Source: Chloroflexota bacterium (lineage in GTDB: Bacteria; Chloroflexota; Anaerolineae; Aggregatilineales; Phototrophicaceae). From it: 44,227 bases of DNA. The notes under the pieces are model-generated. The model saw nothing but the letters and a program-made list of their open reading frames with translations, did no database searches and was not told the DNA's origin. The DNA is taken from the NCBI GenBank assembly GCA_011523545.1, contig WTGN01000083.1, forward strand, positions 1 to 44,227. The letters run 5' to 3'. This document shows positions 24,301 to 32,249 of the stretch, piece after piece. Both the position numbers and the translations under genes were made by a program. The stretch's first letter is position 1. Every line of letters starts with the position of its first letter.

Positions 24301-25329
24301 TCAAGCATCGCAATCGGCATTCCACAAATCGTCCGGCGGCTTCGGCATTAGACTCTTCGGCCAATCCGGAATCGCCACTGCAGCGCCCATGCACTGATAA
24401 GACTGCATAATCGTGAGGGCGTTCTGCGCCAGCATGCCGATGTAGCTGCCGCCGAACTTGCCCGGCTCGCCCATCGCATCGCCGAAGAGCTCGCGCAGGC
24501 CGATGCGCGCCCCCCGCCCTTGCGCCCGCACCGCCTCGATCACCGCCTCCACTGTATCGGGCGGAATGCTGCTCTCGACGAAGAGCACCGGAATCTCGTT
24601 GTCAATGACAAAATCGACCGTCTCCTGGATATCGCCGACGCCGGCTTCATCCTCGGTGCTCAAGCCCTGGATCGCCTGCATCCGCCAGCCGAAAGCGGCG
24701 CCGAAATACTGGAAGGCGTCATGCGATGTCACCAGATAGCGCTGGCCCTCCGCCACCGAGCGCAAGCCGGCGTCGGCCCATTCATAAAGCAGCTGCAACT
24801 GCTCGATGTAGTCTGCGGCATTGGCGTGATAACGCTCGGCATTGGCTGGATCAAGCCCGGCCAGCGTCTCCGCCAGGTCGGCCACACTGAGCTGCCAATT
24901 GAGCGGATCGAACCAGAAATGCGGGTCGTCGACATTCAGCAGCGTCTCCGACAGGTCGAAGCCGCCGATGATGAAACCGGCGTCTTTGACCGCCTGGCTC
25001 AAGGCATAGATCGCGACGCCCTGCTCCGACAGCGCTTCAAATATCGCATCGAATTGACCCTCGAGGTGCAAGCCGCTGTAGATCACCATCTCGGCTTGAT
25101 TCATGGCGGCGATGTCGGCTTCCGTCGGTTGATAAAGATGCGGGTCGACGCCCGGTCCCATCAAGGCGGTGATGGCGAGGCCATCGACGCCCGCGCTCAA
25201 TATGCGGATGAGGTCGGCCGCCTGGGTGGTGGTGGCGACGACATTGACTGTGTTTTCGCCCGCGCTCCCGACCGAGCCAAGCAGGAGCGGCAGAATCAGC
25301 AGCGGCAGCAAGCTATAGCGACGAATCAC
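24301..25329 (-). CDS. Metal ABC transporter substrate-binding protein (TroA/MntC/ZnuA family)
   Basis: 342 residues from a GTG at 25329 (AGAAGG upstream), with a signal peptide (residues 1-23). Metal ligands follow the cluster A-I pattern: His in GVDPHLYQP, His in DDPHFWFDP, Glu in FVESSIPP and Asp in ELFGDAMG. The His-His-Glu-Asp set, without a His-rich loop, favours Mn/Fe over Zn, but this is only indicative. Its own promoter (25373-25401) has an overlapping palindrome, and it is read toward the ATPase and permease genes. Confidence 0.92.
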   Translation of the reverse strand: MIRRYSLLPLLILPLLLGSVGSAGENTVNVVATTTQAADLIRILSAGVDGLAITALMGPGVDPHLYQPTEADIAAMNQAEMVIYSGLHLEGQFDAIFEALSEQGVAIYALSQAVKDAGFIIGGFDLSETLLNVDDPHFWFDPLNWQLSVADLAETLAGLDPANAERYHANAADYIEQLQLLYEWADAGLRSVAEGQRYLVTSHDAFQYFGAAFGWRMQAIQGLSTEDEAGVGDIQETVDFVIDNEIPVLFVESSIPPDTVEAVIEAVRAQGRGARIGLRELFGDAMGEPGKFGGSYIGMLAQNALTIMQSYQCMGAAVAIPDWPKSLMPKPPDDLWNADCDA

Positions 25330-25366
25330 GGTTCAAGCCTTCTCGAAACTTATTTTAGCGGTATTA

Positions 25367-25401
25367 AGACTATTTTTAGTCTAACTTAAAAATTTTGTCA
25401 A
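25367..25401 (-). promoter_or_regulatory. Promoter with overlapping palindromic operator, metal-binding protein gene
   Basis: Minus strand TTGACA (25401-25396), 17-bp spacer, TAAAAA (25378-25373). The palindrome AGACTA-TTTT-TAGTCT (25367-25382) covers the -10. Flanking TTAA on both sides gives a DtxR-like AT-rich site with a TTAGACTA core. A metal-responsive repressor is the natural candidate. Confidence 0.6.
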
Positions 25402-25446
25402 GGGCAGCTAAAAGATTCCTCTCCGAGCGGGAAATTGCAGCGTCGG

Positions 25447-25463
25447 CATATCGTGTCGCCCGC
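25447..25463 (+). repeat. REP fragment, 17 bp duplicated from the adjacent REPIN
   Basis: CATATCGTGTCGCCCGC occurs here and at 25503-25519 in the adjacent REPIN; this copy has no GTAG head. Confidence 0.6.
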
Positions 25464-25491
25464 GCCCGCCGAACCACCCACCGGTTAAAAT

Positions 25492-25565
25492 TGTAGGGGC
25501 GACATATCGTGTCGCCCGCAGTCGCCAATTGAGATAATCGGGCGGTTCACAGAAGCGCCCCTACA
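25492..25565. repeat. REPIN-like doublet abutting a stop codon
   Basis: 74 bp from TGTAGGGGCG to CGCCCCTACA. Left arms GGGCGACAT/GTGTCGCCC. On the minus strand the right head CTGTAGGGGC supplies the TAG stop (25563-25561) of the neighbouring gene. Confidence 0.75.
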
Positions 25566-26505
25566 GATCAGTCCGGGCTCGCCACAAACGCCAGCGCCGC
25601 TTTTTCTCCGGCATCAGCCCGTGGGTCAGGGTCGTCAAGCCGCCTCCATGCGCGCAAAAGAGCGGCCGCTGCTCGGCGAAGAGCGCTTCGATGCCTCGTG
25701 GCGGTCCGCGCCGGTTCACCATCTCCAGGAATGCGCCTTCGCGGCGTACGGCGTCCATTGTGCGCGCGCGAGTCAGCCCGGCTTCCCAGCGCCATTTCTC
25801 GGGGAAGAAGTAATAATAGTGCGTGTAGGTGACAGCGGTGATGACGGAGACCGCGCGACTGTCGTAGGACCACAGGTCAAGGCCGACCAGCCCGGCCATC
25901 TCCGCCAGCAGGACCAGGGCGCAGGCGCCGGAAAGCTGCGCTTCAAAGCGCGCCGGGGCGTCGGCGATATCGGCAATGCCTTTGAGATAGCCCTCGGGAT
26001 GGATGATCTCAGCGACAGCGCGGCGGTAGACGGCGGCGCCCTGCTCAATGGCCTTATCGGATGCCAGGAGCGCGCCGGCCGCCAGTTGAAGCGCCCCGCG
26101 CCACAATTCCCCCTCGACGTCGTCAAGCCCGCAGCCCTCGTTGGCCGTCGCCAAAACCTCAGCGACGCGATCGCCCCAGGCCGGTTGCCAGGCCGGATGA
26201 TCTCGCAGCATGGCGATGAGCGACAGCCAGCCCAGCGCGCGCTTCAGCCCCGTCAGGTCCCCAAGCGTAGCCGGCCCGAAGTCGGCATCCGCCAAGGCTT
26301 CAGCGGCGGCATGACCCGCCTGGACGTCAGCATAAAATTGGCCGCGCATGGCCGCAAGCTGGGCGCGCGCCAGCGGATCGGCGTCGGCAGTCTCAAGCCG
26401 GGCGAGCGCGCCGCGTATCGGCTCGCTTTCGCGCTTGCTCCGGGCGAGCTGCATGTCGGCAGCGCGGTGAAAAAGCCCTCTGGCCTGGCTGGCGGATGGC
26501 GGCAC
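25561..26505 (-). CDS. Alginate-lyase-like (alpha/alpha-toroid) protein, function uncertain
   Basis: 314 residues from a GTG at 26505 (GGGAG upstream). It is largely helical, without a signal peptide. The segment ACALVLLAEMAGLVGLDLWSY resembles the L-x-x-L-A-x-x-x-G-x-D-L-W pattern of PF05426-type alginate lyases, and an N-x-G segment (NEGCGLDDVEGELW) sits where those enzymes have an Asn-His-Gly catalytic motif. Here the His is Glu, so lyase activity is doubtful. The stop codon TAG is supplied by a REP head. It is the last gene of a three-gene run with two surface proteins. This assignment is tentative. Confidence 0.5.
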   Translation of the reverse strand: MPPSASQARGLFHRAADMQLARSKRESEPIRGALARLETADADPLARAQLAAMRGQFYADVQAGHAAAEALADADFGPATLGDLTGLKRALGWLSLIAMLRDHPAWQPAWGDRVAEVLATANEGCGLDDVEGELWRGALQLAAGALLASDKAIEQGAAVYRRAVAEIIHPEGYLKGIADIADAPARFEAQLSGACALVLLAEMAGLVGLDLWSYDSRAVSVITAVTYTHYYYFFPEKWRWEAGLTRARTMDAVRREGAFLEMVNRRGPPRGIEALFAEQRPLFCAHGGGLTTLTHGLMPEKKRRWRLWRARTDL

Positions 26506-26510
26506 GTCGG

Positions 26511-27281
26511 TTATCTCCCGGTCGGGACAGACGGTCCGTTCGCCCCTGGCGCGTCGGCCTGATCATCGGCGAAGACCGGCGGTGATCCAGCGGCTGGAAC
26601 ATGCCTGAGGGGTGCATCCGCGCTCTGCCGTGGCGCCGGCGCGCCATCGCCGATCGAGGGCGGCCGCATTGGACCCGCGCCCGCCGGAGACGACGCCCGC
26701 GCCAAACGTGGCTGAAATACCAGCAGCGCTATCAGCAGGCCGATGAAGATCATGATTACAAAAGTGACGGCGCCCCCAAGCAATCCCTTGATGAGCGCTG
26801 TGGCAGCCGCCTCGTCCACGGCAAATCGACCGGCGCTGGCCCTCGGCGACGATTCAACAAGCAGCGAGCGAACGCCAAACTCGACGCGGGCCGGCGCCTC
26901 GCCAGGCTTCACCGACGCCCCAAAGCTGGCGGCCGTCGTGCCAGCAAACTCGGCGCTGGTCAGCTGAATGCGGTAGTCGCCCGCCAGTAGCCCATCAAAA
27001 CAGAGCAATCCGCTGGTCGCGAAGGGCGAATCATCCAGCAGCGCGGAATCAATGATAAGGCCGTCCGCGGTCATCAAGCTGGCGCCGATGCCATGCGCGA
27101 TCGCCCGTTCATCCGCGCCGCGCGCGCCATCGCCGTTTCGGTCATCGTAGGTCAAAATGCAAACCTGCCCGCTGTCCTGCGCCAATAGACTTTGCGCCAT
27201 CAGAAAAGACAAGCAAAGCAACAACAGCGGCCAACGGCGGCCGCGCGATATTCTCAGCGGAAACGGCGGGCTGGCGGACAT
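26511..27281 (-). CDS. Surface protein with EF-hand-like loop and C-terminal TM
   Basis: 256 residues. Signal peptide about residues 15-36 (WPLLLLCLSFLMAQSLLA). Near the N-terminus of the mature part, D-D-R-N-G-D-G-x-R-G-A-D-E resembles an SdrD-B/dockerin-like calcium loop. A beta-rich domain follows (LAGDYRIQLTSAEF), then a TM helix (about 170-195) and a Pro/Ala-rich disordered tail, presumably cytoplasmic. Its ATG overlaps the stop of the upstream LysM gene by one base. It is probably envelope-anchored with the EF-hand part outside. Confidence 0.72.
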   Translation of the reverse strand: MSASPPFPLRISRGRRWPLLLLCLSFLMAQSLLAQDSGQVCILTYDDRNGDGARGADERAIAHGIGASLMTADGLIIDSALLDDSPFATSGLLCFDGLLAGDYRIQLTSAEFAGTTAASFGASVKPGEAPARVEFGVRSLLVESSPRASAGRFAVDEAAATALIKGLLGGAVTFVIMIFIGLLIALLVFQPRLARASSPAGAGPMRPPSIGDGAPAPRQSADAPLRHVPAAGSPPVFADDQADAPGANGPSVPTGR

Positions 27282-28147
27282 CAGCGGCTCCGAAGGAAGA
27301 GCGAGACCGCCATGCCGCTGAAAAAGACGACGCCCGCCAAGCCCAGCGCGAACAATCCGCTCAGTTCGCGCAGGAGGCTGCGCGCCCCCGCGTCGCCCGC
27401 CACCACCTCAAGCGGGCTATCAATCGGCGGGAGCGCGACCGCCTGCAAGCCCGCCTTGGCGCCGAGTTCGACGTCAAGCCGCCCGCCGGCGCGCAGGTCA
27501 ACCCGCAAACTGTCGGCGCCGGTCCAGCCATAACCCGGCGGCGCGCCTCCGTCGATGCGGTAAATCTTCCGTTCCAGCCCGGCCCGGCAAATGGGCTCGG
27601 CGGCGCCCGTCGTCCGAATCTGCTGACGCGACGCGTTGTCATCGTCTTCATTTTCATCAAGGTCAAGAAGAATGATGGTCGCATCCCGCAGCATGATCTC
27701 GCCCGGCTCCCGCAGTCCATTCTGATTATCGTCCTGAAAGACGGCGACGCAAAGCTGCGCGCTCATGTCGGCCGGGTCGCGCATCGGCGCGTCTGCCTCC
27801 GTCACCGGCGCCGGCGGCCAATCGCCAGCCACGACATTCCCGCCAACGACACTGTCGCCGCCCTCGCCCGCGGCGTCGGTCTCGTCATCGCCATCTATTG
27901 CATCGGCGTTTTCGGCAAATTCGGGGGCGCGAATCACCACCAGGCGCTGCCCGATCTGCAAGAGCGCTTCCGGCTGCAGGTCATTAAGCGTCAAGAGCTG
28001 GTCGAGGGTGACGCCATAAGCATGGGCGATGGAGATCAAGGTATCGCCGGCGCTCACCGTGTGCACGAGGTCCGCGCTGTCTGCCTGCGCCTGAGCCAGC
28101 GAGAGCCCGACGGGAAGCAAGACGCAAAGAACTAGTAAGCGACTCAA
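27281..28147 (-). CDS. LysM and SdrD-B-like domain surface protein
   Basis: 288 residues from a TTG at 28147. Signal peptide 1-22. LysM at about 29-72 (HTVSAGDTLISIAHAYGVTLDQLLTLNDL) suggests peptidoglycan binding. An acidic linker leads to an SdrD-B-like beta domain with a D-D-N-Q-N-G-x-R-E-P-G-E loop, followed by a C-terminal TM helix (about 262-283). The architecture parallels the next gene, and the two form a pair. An extended -10 (28191-28199) precedes it. Confidence 0.8.
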   Translation of the reverse strand: MSRLLVLCVLLPVGLSLAQAQADSADLVHTVSAGDTLISIAHAYGVTLDQLLTLNDLQPEALLQIGQRLVVIRAPEFAENADAIDGDDETDAAGEGGDSVVGGNVVAGDWPPAPVTEADAPMRDPADMSAQLCVAVFQDDNQNGLREPGEIMLRDATIILLDLDENEDDDNASRQQIRTTGAAEPICRAGLERKIYRIDGGAPPGYGWTGADSLRVDLRAGGRLDVELGAKAGLQAVALPPIDSPLEVVAGDAGARSLLRELSGLFALGLAGVVFFSGMAVSLFLRSR

Positions 28148-28190
28148 GACTTGTCACCGCCCCCACAACGCATGAGATTGAGCGAGACAA

Positions 28191-28199
28191 ATTATAACA
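28191..28199 (-). promoter_or_regulatory. Extended -10 promoter of the LysM gene
   Basis: Minus strand TGtTATAAT, a perfect extended -10. No strong -35. Confidence 0.55.
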
Positions 28200-28299
28200 T
28201 GCGGCGACGCTCGAAATAGGGCAGGCTGCCTCTCCGCTCTCCCTCATCGCCGCGCGCGCTTTGCCCTGTTGCCAAACTGCCGCCGCGGCGAATCTCGGC

Positions 28300-28305
28300 T
28301 AAAAT
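28300..28305 (+). promoter_or_regulatory. Candidate -10 (TAAAAT) six bases before an ATG
   Basis: TAAAAT, then GAGGGC, then the ATG at 28312. The spacing is identical to that of the metG leader, so a leaderless start is predicted. No good -35 is seen at 16-18 bases. Confidence 0.4.
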
Positions 28306-28311
28306 GAGGGC

Positions 28312-29784
28312 ATGAGATTGGCAATCCTCACGCTGTTCCTGTCGCTCTTGCTGCAGTCGCCCGCGGTGCTTGCGCAGCCGCGAGAGATCGACGCCAGCGG
28401 CGCCGATGCAGCCCAGGACGGCGTCATCAGCGGACGTCTGGACGATAGCAATCCGCGCGACGTCTACACGGTGGAGGGCTTGCGCGGCGAGGTCATCCGC
28501 TTCGAGCTAGAGGCGACCGACGGCGACCTTGACCCGATGCTCAGCGTCTTCGATGAAGGCGGGCGCTTAAGGCTGGGCCGCGACGATTCCGCCGGCGGGC
28601 TGGGCGTCCAGCAGGACCTGACCATGGAGAAGACGGGCCGCTACTTCGTGGTGGTCGCGCGCTTCGGCTACGGCCTGGGCAAGACCAGCGGCGCCTACGA
28701 GCTGCGCATGACGCGCAAAGGCGTCCTCTCTGAAGCCGGCAGCACGCTGCGCTACAATGACTCCGTGCTCGGCACCATCAGCGATACCAGCGCCGAAGTC
28801 TATTACACCTTCCAGGCCGAGCAGGGCGATATCGTGACGATCTCGATGGTGCGCTCCTCTGGCACGCTGGATCCCTACCTGCAGGTCGTCGACGGCGACC
28901 GTTTCGAGGTCGCCAGCAATGACGATGAAAGCCGCGATACACGCAACGCGCGCATCGACGGGCTCATCATCGAGCGCAGCGGCGCCTACATCATCATCGC
29001 GACCCGTTATGACGACAGCGCGGGCAGCTTTGTGCTCAGCATTGAAGAGGCCGAAAACAGCGGCACCGGCAGCTCACGCCTGGCGCCCCTGCCCATTCAA
29101 TACGGCGAGAGCCGGCGGGGCACGCTTAGCCACGCCCAGTACGAGCGCTATTACGCCTTCGACGCCTTGGCAGGTGATCTCATCACGATCGGCATGGAGC
29201 GCGGCGCGAGCGGCGATCTCGACAGTTATCTCATCCTGGCCGACGCCGATTTCAGCGCGATACAGGAAGATGATGACAGCGGCGCGGAATTTCAAGATTC
29301 GCGCATCAGCGATTACCGCATCCCGACCGACGGCCGCTATCACATAATCGCCACCCGCTACGACCGGGCGCGCGGCACGACCGGGGGTGAGTTCCGCCTC
29401 AGCCTGGACATTCTGGACGACCCGTCAGTGGAGGCGCCCGCCGGCGCCGTCAGCCTCAACTATGGCACCAGCGTCACCGGCAAGATCAGCGCCGACAACG
29501 AGCAAGATCTCTACGCCTTCTACGGCCGCCGCGGCGAGGTCGTCTCCATCTCCATGACCCGCGTCGATGGCAACCTGGACGCCTTCCTTGAGCTGCTCAA
29601 TGCAAGGCAGGAAGTCGTGACCCGCAACGATGACAGCGGCAGCAGCCAGAATTCACTGATCGAGAATTTCTCCCTCCCGGCGACCGGCATGTACACTATC
29701 CGGGCACGGCGTTACAGCGGAACAGACGGCAACCCCGACACAGCCGGTTCATACGTGCTGGTGCTGGCGGAGCGCTTCGGTTGA
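28312..29784 (+). CDS. Secreted protein with four PPC domains
   Basis: 490 residues. Signal peptide 1-21 (LSLLLQSPAVLAQ). Four tandem pre-peptidase C-terminal domains of about 115 residues each follow, seen as repeats of D-x-Y-x-F/V-x-A-x-x-G-D/E-x-V/I, LDPML/LDPYL/LDSYL/LDAFL and a G-x-Y-x-I/V-x-A-R-x-Y end. PPC domains are beta-sandwich modules usually attached to secreted proteases. Here no catalytic domain is present, so it is probably an adhesive or scaffolding surface protein. Its likely promoter (28300) predicts a leaderless start. Confidence 0.85.
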   Translation: MRLAILTLFLSLLLQSPAVLAQPREIDASGADAAQDGVISGRLDDSNPRDVYTVEGLRGEVIRFELEATDGDLDPMLSVFDEGGRLRLGRDDSAGGLGVQQDLTMEKTGRYFVVVARFGYGLGKTSGAYELRMTRKGVLSEAGSTLRYNDSVLGTISDTSAEVYYTFQAEQGDIVTISMVRSSGTLDPYLQVVDGDRFEVASNDDESRDTRNARIDGLIIERSGAYIIIATRYDDSAGSFVLSIEEAENSGTGSSRLAPLPIQYGESRRGTLSHAQYERYYAFDALAGDLITIGMERGASGDLDSYLILADADFSAIQEDDDSGAEFQDSRISDYRIPTDGRYHIIATRYDRARGTTGGEFRLSLDILDDPSVEAPAGAVSLNYGTSVTGKISADNEQDLYAFYGRRGEVVSISMTRVDGNLDAFLELLNARQEVVTRNDDSGSSQNSLIENFSLPATGMYTIRARRYSGTDGNPDTAGSYVLVLAERFG

Positions 29785-29805
29785 GCGTGAAGGATACCCC
29801 CACCC

Positions 29806-29932
29806 CAAACCCCTCCCCGACCGCCAGTGTCTACGCGGCGCATAAAGAGGGAGGGGCGTTTTTCGCCAATGTAGTAGTCCTTAGCTCCCCTTCCCTAGCT
29901 CGCTGGGGAAGGGGCCGGGGGATGGGGTTAAA
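29806..29932. repeat. GC-rich repeat region with G-quadruplex-prone copy 2
   Basis: Right half: CTCCCCTTCCC, GCTCGC loop region and GGGGAAGGGG, then CCGGGGGATGGGG, matching the 6225-6268 repeat. Plus-strand bases 29905-29927 read G4-AA-G4-CC-G5-AT-G4. The left half (ACCCCCACCCC, CCCTCCCCG) is a reverse-oriented relative. Confidence 0.7.
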
Positions 29933-29960
29933 ATAGCGCGGTGGCTCGCCCCATATAAGA

Positions 29961-30476
29961 ATGAAAACCTACCACACCAGCTTCCAGCCCGACCTCATCC
30001 ACCCCAGCGCCTTCATCGCGCGCGGCGCGGTCGTCGTCGGCGCTGTCACCCTGGGCGCGAACGCCAGCGTCTGGTTCAACGCCGTGCTGCGCGGCGACAG
30101 TGAATCGCTAAACATCGGCGCGGGCAGCAACATTCAAGACGGCGCCGTCTGCCATGCCGACCCCGGCCTGCCGCTGATCATCGGCGAGGGCGTGACCGTC
30201 GGCCACCGCGCTATCGTGCACGGCGCGCACGTCGGCCTCAACAGCTTGATCGGCATGGGCGCAATCATCATGAACGGCGCGCATATCGGAACGGACTGCC
30301 TGGTCGGGGCGGGCGCGCTGGTGACGGAGGGGGTAGTTTTTCCCGCGCGCTCGCTGATTTTGGGGATGCCGGCGCAACTGGTTCGCCCGGTGACGGACGA
30401 AGAGATCGCCATGATGCGGCGGACGGCGGCCGAGTACGTGGAAAAGGCGCGCGCATTCAAGGAGTCGGCGCGTTAA
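29961..30476 (+). CDS. Gamma carbonic anhydrase-like hexapeptide-repeat protein
   Basis: 171 residues, left-handed beta-helix. Hexapeptide repeats run from about residue 15 to 130. Three His ligands, H65 (CHADPG), H82 and H87 (GHRAIVHG), match the zinc triad of the Cam/YrdA family, with the five-residue spacing. The acidic loop containing the catalytic proton-shuttle Glu of Cam is absent, as in CamH/YrdA-like proteins, so activity is not assured. Its TAA overlaps the convergent gene's stop through a shared TTAA. Confidence 0.9.
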   Translation: MKTYHTSFQPDLIHPSAFIARGAVVVGAVTLGANASVWFNAVLRGDSESLNIGAGSNIQDGAVCHADPGLPLIIGEGVTVGHRAIVHGAHVGLNSLIGMGAIIMNGAHIGTDCLVGAGALVTEGVVFPARSLILGMPAQLVRPVTDEEIAMMRRTAAEYVEKARAFKESAR

Positions 30477-31300
30477 CGGGCCCGCCGCTCTTCTTCCTCT
30501 TCCTCGCCTTGATAAGCCAGCAAGTCATCAAGCGACATCTTCGGCACGCGGTTCTCCGCCATGACGGCGCGCATCTCGGTGTTGATTTCGCCGTCCTCGC
30601 CGATGTGGCGGCGGATGTTGGCGCCGGTGGCTTCGGCATATTCAAAGCGATGATCGGCAATGGTGACGCCATCAGCGATGACCCGCAGCGACCACTTGCC
30701 ATCCAACTCCATCTGATCGTGCAGCGGCATGCGCGTGTTCGGCGTCAGGAAATTGCGGCCGCGCGTCAGCTTGAAGCTGTCTTCATGGATATAAACGGCG
30801 TCTCCGACGGCGTCGATGATCTCGAAGCGGATACTGCCGTTGGCTTCCGTCGGCACGCGCAGCTGAACGAATGGCTGAATATAGTCGATGTCATCGGGCA
30901 GCGACCAGGTGCGGTAAATCTGCGGCTCGCCTTCTTCTTTGGTCGTCAATACGCCGATGTCGACGGCGAGCACCTGCACCTCGTCGGGGTCGAGCCCGGC
31001 GCGCGTCACCGATTCGAGGGCGTGGCGGTAGACGCGCTGCTCGGCGCTGGCCGGCTGTTGATGGAAGATCTCATAATCGTAGTCTTCTTCCTCTTCTTCC
31101 AACTGCTGCTCATATTCATAAGGATATTCGTAAGTCTGCTCGCTGATGTTGCTGCTTGAGTTGTCGTTGTCAAATTGGCGGACGAGGAAGAGCAAACCCA
31201 GCAGGACCAGAATCACCGGGAAGCTGTTGCCCAGGAGCGCCACCGCCCCCAGCGCCAGCAGGATAAATGCGAGAAACCAGGTATTGCGATTGTCGGTCAT
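30473..31300 (-). CDS. Membrane protein with extramembrane beta domain (paralog A)
   Basis: 275 residues from ATG 31300 (GAGGAC upstream). Two N-terminal TM helices (about 9-40), then an Asp/Glu/Tyr-rich stretch, a conserved domain (about 105-245: LAVDIGVLTTKEEGEPQIYRTWSL, FVQLRVPTEANGSIRFEI, DGKWSLRVIADG), and the tail MSLDDLLAYQGEEEEEE. It is a sequence relative of the adjacent gene (31316), with the same order and similar motifs. Family unknown. Confidence 0.75.
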   Translation of the reverse strand: MTDNRNTWFLAFILLALGAVALLGNSFPVILVLLGLLFLVRQFDNDNSSSNISEQTYEYPYEYEQQLEEEEEDYDYEIFHQQPASAEQRVYRHALESVTRAGLDPDEVQVLAVDIGVLTTKEEGEPQIYRTWSLPDDIDYIQPFVQLRVPTEANGSIRFEIIDAVGDAVYIHEDSFKLTRGRNFLTPNTRMPLHDQMELDGKWSLRVIADGVTIADHRFEYAEATGANIRRHIGEDGEINTEMRAVMAENRVPKMSLDDLLAYQGEEEEEERRAR

Positions 31301-31315
31301 GCCGATGTCCTCAAA

Positions 31316-32146
31316 CTACCTGCGCCCCCGTGGGCGCCCGGCGCGCCCGGAGGTGGTCGTCTGTTGCAGCAAGTCCTTGAGCTGGGTCGACTGTGGCTGC
31401 TCCGCTTCCTCGACGATGACGGCGTCCTGCAGATTGCGGCGGCGGTCATTCAGCGACTGGTCGATTTCCTCCTCGCCGCTGAGCCGGCGGCGGCGTTCGC
31501 GCACGGAGGGCGTCAGCATCAGATTGTGCATGCCGATCAGGCTGTTGTCGACGTATATGCGCAAATCCCAATCGCCATTGCCATCGACGCTGGTGTTGCC
31601 GGCCAGGGGCAGGTGATGATCAGCCAGCAGGCTCAACTCGCCCTCGCGCAGAAAGGTCTTCATCTCATGCACATATTGCTCTTCGCCCAGGTGATTGTAA
31701 ATCTCATAGCGGATCAGCGCCTGCCGCTCGGCCTCCTCCGGCGTCACATGCAAGGTGATGAAGGGGCGCACGCCATCGTCATCTTTGGAGATGTTGCGCG
31801 TGCGGCGCATGGCCAATCCCTCGACGCCCGTTTGCATGGCGATCAAGCCGATATCCAGCATAACGATGCCGCTGCGGTTGAAATAACCGGCCCGAGACGC
31901 CGCCCGCTCCGACGCTTCCCGCGCCTGCGGCGTGATGCGGCGCTGCACCGGCGCGCGATGCAGCACATCCAGCAGACTGGCGCGCTCCGGACCCAGCTCG
32001 ATCATGGACGCGATGACGGCGACCGCCAAAGCGCCGATCAAGGACAACTGCACCGCTGCCGACACCGGCGCCGCCAACAAGGCGAAGCCGATCAGCAGCG
32101 CCATCGCCACCAGCCAGGCCGTGTTGCGTCGTTTCAAGCGAATCAT
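31316..32146 (-). CDS. Membrane protein with extramembrane beta domain (paralog B)
   Basis: 276 residues from ATG 32146 (AAGGTG upstream). Two N-terminal TM helices (about 12-48), then a domain parallel to the neighbour: LDIGLIAMQTGVEGLAMRRTRN, FITLHVTPEEAERQALIRYEI, NGDWDLRIYVDNSLIG. The tail TQLKDLLQQTT is followed by a basic RAGRPRGRR end. It lies 15 bases from paralog A, which suggests an operon. No enzymatic motif is seen. Confidence 0.75.
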   Translation of the reverse strand: MIRLKRRNTAWLVAMALLIGFALLAAPVSAAVQLSLIGALAVAVIASMIELGPERASLLDVLHRAPVQRRITPQAREASERAASRAGYFNRSGIVMLDIGLIAMQTGVEGLAMRRTRNISKDDDGVRPFITLHVTPEEAERQALIRYEIYNHLGEEQYVHEMKTFLREGELSLLADHHLPLAGNTSVDGNGDWDLRIYVDNSLIGMHNLMLTPSVRERRRRLSGEEEIDQSLNDRRRNLQDAVIVEEAEQPQSTQLKDLLQQTTTSGRAGRPRGRR

Positions 32147-32249
32147 CAATGCACCTTTGTTAGGTCAGCGCTCGCGCAACCGCGCTCCTGACTATTGTAA
32201 CACCTTCCCCGCCCCAATTAACAAGGTCGGTTCGGCGTCCGCGCCGCGC

